Assembly: GCF_001676705.1 (NCBI RefSeq)
Contig: NZ_CP016170.1
Location: forward strand, 4,030,001 to 4,094,000
DNA from: Bordetella bronchialis
Lineage (GTDB): Bacteria > Pseudomonadota > Gammaproteobacteria > Burkholderiales > Burkholderiaceae_B
Direction of reading: 5' to 3'
Length of the DNA: 64,000 bases
Each line of letters begins with the position of its first letter. The stretch's first letter is position 1. This document shows, piece after piece, positions 58,225-64,000 of the stretch. The position numbers were made by a program, and so were the translations under genes. Below the pieces are notes generated by a model. The model had not been told where the DNA came from and searched no databases. It saw nothing but the letters and a program-made list of their open reading frames with translations.

Positions 58225-59615
58225 GCATGGCCGAGATCGCCGCGCTGCTCAAGCACCGCATGGGGCTGGATGCCGACTCCATCGGCATGGCCGCGATAGA
58301 GCGCGCGGTGCGCCAGCGGGCCCAGGCGGCCGCCGCGGCCGATCCGCAGGCCTATTGGCGCATCCTGGCGGGCTCCGCGCGCGAGCAGCAGGAATTGATC
58401 GAAACCGTCGTGGTGCCCGAAACCTCGTTCTTCCGGCACGCGGAATCGATGCCGGCCCTGGCCGCGCTGGCCCGCCAGCGCGCGGCCCGGGGCGGCGCGC
58501 TGCGCGTGCTGAGCCTGCCCTGCTCCAGCGGCGAGGAGCCCTACACCATCGCCATGACACTGCTGGATGCCGGCATCCATCCGGAGCGCTTCACCGTCCT
58601 GGGCATGGACATCAGCGAGCGCCTGGTGGCGCGCGCCGAACAAGGCATCTACGGCCGCAACGCCTTTCGCGGCGAAGCGCTGGACTACCGCGCGCGGCAC
58701 TTCACCGAAACGGCGCAGGGGTACTCGGTCAACCCGCGCGTCCGGGCCCACGTGCGCTTCCAGGCCGGCAACCTGCTCGATCCTGGCCTGAACCTGCCCG
58801 CGGACGCCTACGACTTCGTCTTCTGCCGCAACCTGCTGATCTACTTCGACAACGCCACCCAGGAAGCGGCGGTCGGCGTGCTGCGCCGCCTGTGCCACCG
58901 CGACGGCGCGATTTTCGTCGGCCCCGCGGAAGCCAGCCTGCTCACGCGACTGGGCATGCGGCAGATCGACGCGCCGGGCGCCTTTGCCTTCGGCAACCGG
59001 CTGGAAGGCATGGCCGTCGCCGATGCGCGCGGGCCCCACAGGCGCGCCGGCGGAACCGCTGTCCCGCCGCGCCTGGCGCGGGCCCGTCCTGATGGACGCA
59101 TGCCGTCGGGGCCGCGCAAGACGGCAGGCGGCATGGACGCCGCGGCCGTGCGGCCGGAACCGCGGTCCCAGTCCCGGCCGATGCCGGGCAACACAGCGGA
59201 CGCCACGGTGTCCAGGACCGCCGCGACAACACCGGGAAACTTATCGGGACGATCCGCGGGACACGCGGCGGGAAGGCCGGCACGGCCCGGGGGTACGGCG
59301 CCGCCCTCGCCGTCCCTGGACGCCATCCAGGCGCTGGCCGACGCCGGCCGGCTGGATGAAGCCCGTGCGGCCGCCGCCGCCCACGTGGCCACGCAGGGCG
59401 CATCCGCCCAGGCCTATTACCTGCTGGGCTTGCTCGACGACGCGGCCAACCTGCCCGCGGCGGCCGAGGCGGCCTATCGCAAGACGCTATACCTGGACCC
59501 GGGCCACCGGCAGGCGCTGCTGCATCTGGCCTCGCTGCTGGAAACGCGTGGCGAGACCGCGCCGGCCCGCCAGCTGAGAGCGCGCGCGGCGCGCCGCGAG
59601 GATGGCCATGCCTGA
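58221..59615 (+). CDS. wspC: CheR-type methyltransferase with TPR tail, WspC
   Basis: 464 residues. The N-terminal and SAM domains of CheR (PETSFFRHAESM; LRVLSLPCSSGEEPYTIAMTLLDAG; DFVFCRNLLIYFDNATQ) occupy residues 1-275, then a Pro/Gly-rich linker of about 90 residues and C-terminal TPR repeats (AYYLLGLLDDAANLPAAAEAAYRKTLYLDP). This CheR-TPR form is diagnostic of WspC, which methylates WspA. Overlaps wspB by 4 bases. Confidence 0.93.
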   Translation: MSMAEIAALLKHRMGLDADSIGMAAIERAVRQRAQAAAAADPQAYWRILAGSAREQQELIETVVVPETSFFRHAESMPALAALARQRAARGGALRVLSLPCSSGEEPYTIAMTLLDAGIHPERFTVLGMDISERLVARAEQGIYGRNAFRGEALDYRARHFTETAQGYSVNPRVRAHVRFQAGNLLDPGLNLPADAYDFVFCRNLLIYFDNATQEAAVGVLRRLCHRDGAIFVGPAEASLLTRLGMRQIDAPGAFAFGNRLEGMAVADARGPHRRAGGTAVPPRLARARPDGRMPSGPRKTAGGMDAAAVRPEPRSQSRPMPGNTADATVSRTAATTPGNLSGRSAGHAAGRPARPGGTAPPSPSLDAIQALADAGRLDEARAAAAAHVATQGASAQAYYLLGLLDDAANLPAAAEAAYRKTLYLDPGHRQALLHLASLLETRGETAPARQLRARAARREDGHA

Positions 59616-60303
59616 GCGCGATTCCGTTCCGGTCGACGACTGCTGGAATCGCATCGGCGTGCGGGGCGACCGCTCCTGTGCGCGCCTGCGGGAATACGTC
59701 CATTGCCGCCAGTGCCCCGTCTACGCCACCGCCGGGCAGCGGTTGCTGCATCGCCTGGCGGCCAGCGTCGCGTCCGGCGACGTGACGCACGACGCCCCGG
59801 CCGCGGTGCCGGCGCAAGCGGACAGCCGCGCCGCCGATGAGGCCAGCGGCGCCGAGCCCGCCACATCGCTGCTGGTTTTCCGCCTGCATGCCGAATGGCT
59901 GGCCTTGCCCGTGGCGGCGCTGGCGGAGGTCACGCCGCCACGCCCCATCCATGGGCTGCCGAGACGCGCGGGCATCGTACTGGGCGTCTGCAATGTGCGC
60001 GGCCGGCTGGTGCCTTGCATCTCGCTTGCTGCGCTGCTGGAACTGGCGCCGCCGCCCGCCGCGACCGGGGACCACAGGCCCGCGGGACGGATGCTGGTGA
60101 TGTCCACGCACACCGGCCCCATCGTCATCCCGGTGGACGAAGTCGCCGGCATACAGTCGTATCCGGCGCGGGCCATCGGCCCGGTGCCCGATACGCTGGC
60201 CGGCGCGCGCCTGGCCGCCGGCGTGGTGCGCTACCGCGACCGCGCCGTAGGCCTGCTGGACAGCGCGCGCATCGCGCAGGCCGTAGGCGGGAGGCTGGCA
60301 TGA
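59608..60303 (+). CDS. wspD: CheW-like protein WspD
   Basis: 231 residues. A 50-residue N-terminal segment with DDCWNRIGVRGDRSCARLREYVHCRQCPVY, the Cys-containing block of WspD proteins, precedes a CheW domain (LLVFRLHAEWLALPVAALAEVTPPRPIHGLP; GVCNVRGRLVPCISLAALL). The ATG at 59608 is preferred since GAGG lies six bases upstream; an ATG at 59602 is also in frame. Overlaps wspC. Confidence 0.9.
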   Translation: MPERDSVPVDDCWNRIGVRGDRSCARLREYVHCRQCPVYATAGQRLLHRLAASVASGDVTHDAPAAVPAQADSRAADEASGAEPATSLLVFRLHAEWLALPVAALAEVTPPRPIHGLPRRAGIVLGVCNVRGRLVPCISLAALLELAPPPAATGDHRPAGRMLVMSTHTGPIVIPVDEVAGIQSYPARAIGPVPDTLAGARLAAGVVRYRDRAVGLLDSARIAQAVGGRLA

Positions 60304-62549
60304 GTCCCAACCCCTTGCACGACGCCTCGCTGCTCGATCTCTACAAGATGGAGGCCGATGCACAGGTGCGCGTGCTGGATGCGGGATTGCTGGCGCTGGA
60401 GCGCGATCCCGCGGCGGCCGCCCACCTTGCCGCCTGCATGCGGGCGGCCCATTCGCTGAAGGGCGCGGCGCGCATCGTCGGGCTGGAAGGGCCGGTGCAG
60501 ATCGCGCATGCCATGGAGGACAGGCTGGTCGAGGCGCAGCAAGCACGGGCGCCCCTGGACGCCGCGGCCATCGATGCGCTGCTGCGCGGCGCCGACCTGC
60601 TGCGCAACATGCCGACGCCGGATGCCAGGGCGGATCTTGCGGCCGCGCGCGCCTTCGTGGACAGCCTGGCCGCCCCGCCGCGCGCGGCTCCGACGCGGCA
60701 AGCCGCGCCGGGCGCGCCGGCCGCTGCCGCCGACATGCGGGCCGCCGATATCGCTCCCCCCAGCCCCCCCGCCGCCCCGGCGCATGCCGGGACCGGCGAG
60801 GAACGCGCGCTGCGCGTCACGGCGCGGACGCTGGACGAGCTGCTGGGGCTGTCCAGCGAAACGCTGGTCGAGGCCAACCGCCTGTCGCCGTTCGCCGCCT
60901 CGCTGCTGCCGCTCAAGCGCATGCAGGACACGCTGGCGAAGCTGCTGGAATCGCTGCAGCACCGCGCCGCGGCCGACGCCCGGGACGAAGACATCCAGGC
61001 CGCCTTGCAGCAGGCCCGCCAGCAGGCGGCCGCCTGCCAGCAGATGCTGGGCGACCGCATGGCGCAGGCCGACCAGTTCGGCTGGCGCATCGGCGACCTG
61101 GGCCAGCGCCTGTACGACACCGCGCTGCAATGCCGCATGCGGCCGATCGGCGACGCCATCGGCAATCTGCCGCGCATGGTGCGCGACCTGGCGCGCGGAC
61201 TGGGCAAGCAGGCGCGGCTGGAGATCCAGGGCGTGGCCACGCGGGTGGACCGCGACGTGCTGGAACAGCTCGATGCGCCGCTGACGCACCTGCTGCGCAA
61301 CGCGGTGGACCATGGCATCGAAACGCCCGCGCAGCGGCGGGCGGCGGGCAAGCCGGAAGAAGGCACGGTCACCCTGCAGGCCCGCCACAGCGCCGGCATG
61401 CTGCGGGTGGAAGTCAGCGATGACGGGCGCGGTATCGATGTGCCGGCCTTGCGGGCGGCCATCGTCCAGCGCGGCCTGGCCACGCCGCAGACCGCCGACG
61501 CGTTGAGCGAAAGCGAAGCGCTGGCCTTCCTGTTCCTGCCCGGCTTCACCACCCGCGCCGCCGTCACGGAGATATCCGGCCGCGGCGTCGGCCTCGACGT
61601 GGTGCACGATATGGCGCGGCGCCTGCGCGGCTCTGCCCGCGTCCATACGCGCCTGGGGGAAGGCACCCGCTTCACGCTGGAGCTTCCGCTGTCGCTTTCC
61701 GTGGTGCGCAGCCTGGTTGTCGATATCGCGGGCGAGCGCTACGCTTTCCCGCTGGGCTATGTATCGCGCGCGCTGCGCCTGCCGCGCGACGCCGTCGAAC
61801 AGCTGGAAGGCCGCCAGCACTTCACCCACGATGGCCGGCAGGTCGGCCTGGTGGGCGCCAGCCAGGTGCTGCAATACCCCCAGCGCCCCGCGCTGGGCGA
61901 CGAAGTGCCGGTCGTCCTGCTGGCGGACCAGCAGGGACGGCACTATGGCGTCGCGGTGGACCGCTTCGTGGCCGAACAGACGCTGGTGGTGCAAGCGCTG
62001 GACCCGCGGCTGGGCAAGCTGCAGGATATCCAGGCCGGCGCCGTCATGGAGGACGGCACGCCGGTACTCATCCTGGACGTGGAGGACATGCTGCGGACCA
62101 TCGAGAAACAGGTGGCGAGCGGGACGCTGCAACGCGTCGACGCCACCGCCGCGCCGCAGGCGCCGGAACGCCGCAAGCGCATCCTGGTCGTGGACGACTC
62201 GCTCACCGTGCGGGAACTGGAACGCAAACTGCTGTCCAACCGCGGCTACGACGTCACGGTGGCGGTCGATGGCATGGACGGCTGGAATATGGCGCGGGCG
62301 CAGCACTTCGACCTGGTCGTCACCGACGTCGATATGCCGCGCATGGACGGCATCGAACTGGTCAGCCATATCCGCCAGGATCCACGGATGCAGTCGACAC
62401 ACGTGATGGTGGTTTCGTACAAGGACAGGCCGGAAGACCGGCAGCGCGGGCTGGATGCCGGCGCCGACTATTACCTGGGCAAGAGCAGCTTCCACGACGA
62501 CGCGCTGCTGGACGCCGTCGAGGAACTCATCGGACGGGCGGGCACGTGA
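60300..62549 (+). CDS. wspE: Hybrid histidine kinase CheA-receiver, WspE
   Basis: 749 residues. HPt domain with phospho-accepting His51 (AAHSLKGAARIVG), a dimerisation region, HATPase with HLLRNAVDHGIE, DDGRGID and GRGVGLDVV, a CheW-like domain (SLVVDIAGERYAFPLGYV), and a C-terminal receiver (ILVVDDSLTVRELERKLL; Asp near residue 676 in VVTDVDMPRMDG). It phosphorylates WspR and WspF. Overlaps wspD by 4 bases. Confidence 0.95.
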   Translation: MSPNPLHDASLLDLYKMEADAQVRVLDAGLLALERDPAAAAHLAACMRAAHSLKGAARIVGLEGPVQIAHAMEDRLVEAQQARAPLDAAAIDALLRGADLLRNMPTPDARADLAAARAFVDSLAAPPRAAPTRQAAPGAPAAAADMRAADIAPPSPPAAPAHAGTGEERALRVTARTLDELLGLSSETLVEANRLSPFAASLLPLKRMQDTLAKLLESLQHRAAADARDEDIQAALQQARQQAAACQQMLGDRMAQADQFGWRIGDLGQRLYDTALQCRMRPIGDAIGNLPRMVRDLARGLGKQARLEIQGVATRVDRDVLEQLDAPLTHLLRNAVDHGIETPAQRRAAGKPEEGTVTLQARHSAGMLRVEVSDDGRGIDVPALRAAIVQRGLATPQTADALSESEALAFLFLPGFTTRAAVTEISGRGVGLDVVHDMARRLRGSARVHTRLGEGTRFTLELPLSLSVVRSLVVDIAGERYAFPLGYVSRALRLPRDAVEQLEGRQHFTHDGRQVGLVGASQVLQYPQRPALGDEVPVVLLADQQGRHYGVAVDRFVAEQTLVVQALDPRLGKLQDIQAGAVMEDGTPVLILDVEDMLRTIEKQVASGTLQRVDATAAPQAPERRKRILVVDDSLTVRELERKLLSNRGYDVTVAVDGMDGWNMARAQHFDLVVTDVDMPRMDGIELVSHIRQDPRMQSTHVMVVSYKDRPEDRQRGLDAGADYYLGKSSFHDDALLDAVEELIGRAGT

Positions 62550-63571
62550 GGATAGGCATCGTCAACGACAAACCCGCGGCGGTGGAGGTGCTCCGGCAAG
62601 TGCTGGCCCTCGACCCGGCACTGCAGCTTGCCTGGGTGGCCGCCGATGGCGCCGAAGCCGTGCAGCGATGCGCGGCGGCGCGCCCCGACGTCGTGCTCAT
62701 GGAGCTGGCGATGCCCGTCATGGACGGCAGCGAGGCCACCCGCCGCATCATGGCCAGCACGCCCTGCGCCATCATCATCGTCGCCACCGACGTGGACAGC
62801 CACACCGCGCGCGTGTTCGATGCCATGGGCCACGGCGCGCTGGATGCCATCGAGATCCCCGCCCTGTGCAGCCAGGACCCGGGCGATGCCGCCGCGCCGC
62901 TGCTGCGCAAGATCCGCAATGCGGGCTGGCTGATCGGCGCCTACGATCGCCGGCGCCCTGCCGCCGCCGCGCCCGTGGCCGAGGCGGCGGGCCCCGCGCG
63001 CCGCCGCCTGGTCGCCATCGGCGCCAGCGCCGGCGGCCCGCCTTCGCTGGCGCTGCTGCTGCGCGCGCTGCCGGCCGACTTTTCCGCGGGGATCGTACTG
63101 GTCCAGCACGTCGACGCCAGCTTCGCCCACGACATGGCGCGGTGGCTGGACGAGCAGATCGCGATGCCGGTGCGACTGGCGCTGCCCGGCGATACGCCGC
63201 TACCGGGCACGGTGCTGCTGGCCGGCACCAATGACCACCTGGTATTGCTGCGCGACGGCAGCCTGAACTACACCAGGCACCCCGTGGAGGGCCTGTACCG
63301 GCCCTCGATCGATGTGTTTTTCAACAGCGTGGCGCGCCACTGGCGCGGCGAGGCCGCCGGCGTACTATTGACCGGCATGGGCCGGGACGGCGCGCTCGGC
63401 CTGAAAGCCATGCGTGAGAGCGGATTCCTGACCATCGCGCAGGACCGCGCCACCAGTGCCGTCTACGGCATGCCCAAGGCCGCCGCCGAGCTCGGCGCGG
63501 CCACCGAAATCACGCCGCTGCCGCGCATCGCGGACAGCCTTGCCCGGCGCTTCGGCCACAAGCCGGCTTGA
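62546..63571 (+). CDS. wspF: CheB-type methylesterase WspF with Glu at the receiver phospho-site
   Basis: 341 residues: receiver domain (1-120) and methylesterase domain with catalytic Ser161 (IGASAGGPPS), His188 and Asp281 (LTGMGRDGALG). WspF demethylates WspA and dampens signalling. The phospho-acceptor Asp expected in LMD.x.MPVMDG is Glu53 here (GAG at 62702-62704); the acidic pocket residue is Asp8. GTG start at 62546 overlaps the wspE stop by 4 bases. Confidence 0.93.
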   Translation: MRIGIVNDKPAAVEVLRQVLALDPALQLAWVAADGAEAVQRCAAARPDVVLMELAMPVMDGSEATRRIMASTPCAIIIVATDVDSHTARVFDAMGHGALDAIEIPALCSQDPGDAAAPLLRKIRNAGWLIGAYDRRRPAAAAPVAEAAGPARRRLVAIGASAGGPPSLALLLRALPADFSAGIVLVQHVDASFAHDMARWLDEQIAMPVRLALPGDTPLPGTVLLAGTNDHLVLLRDGSLNYTRHPVEGLYRPSIDVFFNSVARHWRGEAAGVLLTGMGRDGALGLKAMRESGFLTIAQDRATSAVYGMPKAAAELGAATEITPLPRIADSLARRFGHKPA

Positions 63572-63589
63572 GTAAAGAAGGAAATCTCC

Positions 63590-64000
63590 ATGGAACCCGT
63601 CATCGATTACGTGGCCGGCCTCGACAACAAACCGCAGAACGCGATGGTGCTGCTGGTGGACGACCAGATCATGGTGGGCGAAGCCGTGCGCCGCGCCCTG
63701 GCCGAGGAACCCAACATCGATTTCCACTTCTGCCCGGATGCGCAGGAGGCCTTGAACGTCGCCACGCAGACCCGCCCCACGGTGATCCTGCAGGACCTGG
63801 TCCTGCCCGGCGTGGACGGGCTGACGCTGGTGCGGGCCTACCGCGCCAATCCGGCCACCCGCGACATTCCCATCATCGTGCTGTCCAGCAAGGAAGACCC
63901 GGAGGTCAAGAGCGCGGCGTTCAGCGCGGGCGCCAACGATTATCTGGTCAAATTGCCGGACACCATCGAACTGGTGGCGCGCATCCGCTACCACTCGCGG
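63590..64000 (+). CDS. wspR: Response regulator WspR, partial (3' end outside window)
   Basis: The visible 137 residues are a receiver domain: LLVDDQIMVGEAVRRALAEE, phospho-acceptor Asp69 in VILQDLVLPGVDG, SSKED and LVKLPDTIELVARIRYHSR. WspR proteins continue with a GGDEF domain that makes cyclic di-GMP, expected just past the window end. AAGGAAA precedes the ATG at 63590. The frame runs open to the last base. Confidence 0.93.
   Translation, partial: MEPVIDYVAGLDNKPQNAMVLLVDDQIMVGEAVRRALAEEPNIDFHFCPDAQEALNVATQTRPTVILQDLVLPGVDGLTLVRAYRANPATRDIPIIVLSSKEDPEVKSAAFSAGANDYLVKLPDTIELVARIRYHSR

Overview
The window is high-GC DNA from a betaproteobacterium of the Alcaligenaceae, most like Bordetella or Achromobacter. 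The reasons are a small OmpA lacking the usual beta-barrel domain, the block gyrA-serC-pheA-hisC-tyrA-aroA-cmk-rpsA-ihfB followed by lapA-lapB-hldA-hldD, and an isolated Bug-type binding protein. No insertion sequence, prophage, CRISPR array, rRNA or tRNA was seen. The only RNA gene found is the tmRNA (ssrA). The genus assignment rests on recall of these families, not on a search.

Positions 1-9.7 kb hold mostly housekeeping genes: the 3' part of a sulfate-binding protein gene, a 1-Cys peroxiredoxin, an etfB-etfA pair with an acyl-CoA dehydrogenase, a histone-deacetylase-like hydrolase divergent from mltB, cysM and a ComEA-type protein. From 9.7 to 24.8 kb almost everything lies on the minus strand in tightly overlapping operons. 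These cover DNA gyrase A, serine and aromatic amino-acid synthesis, CMP kinase, ribosomal protein S1, IHF-beta, the LapA/LapB envelope regulators and ADP-heptose synthesis. From 25.3 to 28 kb come ompA, ubiG, gph and ssrA.

From 28.3 to 46 kb the content is accessory. A ribose-type ABC transporter with a GntR regulator is divergent from an iron alcohol dehydrogenase, aldehyde dehydrogenase and alpha/beta hydrolase set whose enzyme logic resembles gamma-butyrolactone catabolism. Next is a LysR regulator divergent from an isochorismatase-like hydrolase, then an MFS-fusion transporter, a pirin with a damaged metal site, XapX, an amidohydrolase and DoxX. The hydrolase and the pirin share an almost superimposable promoter-plus-activator-site module, which suggests one LysR regulon.

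From 46 to 54 kb, aroG and dinB are followed by suyA-suyB-bug-slcC-comC plus a beta-hydroxyacid dehydrogenase. This is a 3-sulfolactate catabolic operon: SlcC and ComC interconvert the enantiomers through sulfopyruvate, and SuyAB releases sulfite and pyruvate. It has a near-consensus promoter with a perfect 12-bp palindrome just upstream.

From 56 kb to the end lies a complete wspABCDEF surface-sensing chemosensory operon with the start of wspR, the diguanylate cyclase gene, which runs off the window. WspF carries Glu at the position expected for the phospho-accepting Asp.

The most unusual observations are that WspF substitution, the twin LysR promoters and metal-site-degenerate pirin, the sulfolactate operon, a tmRNA tag ending in Ala-Asn-Ala, and the Blc-like cluster.
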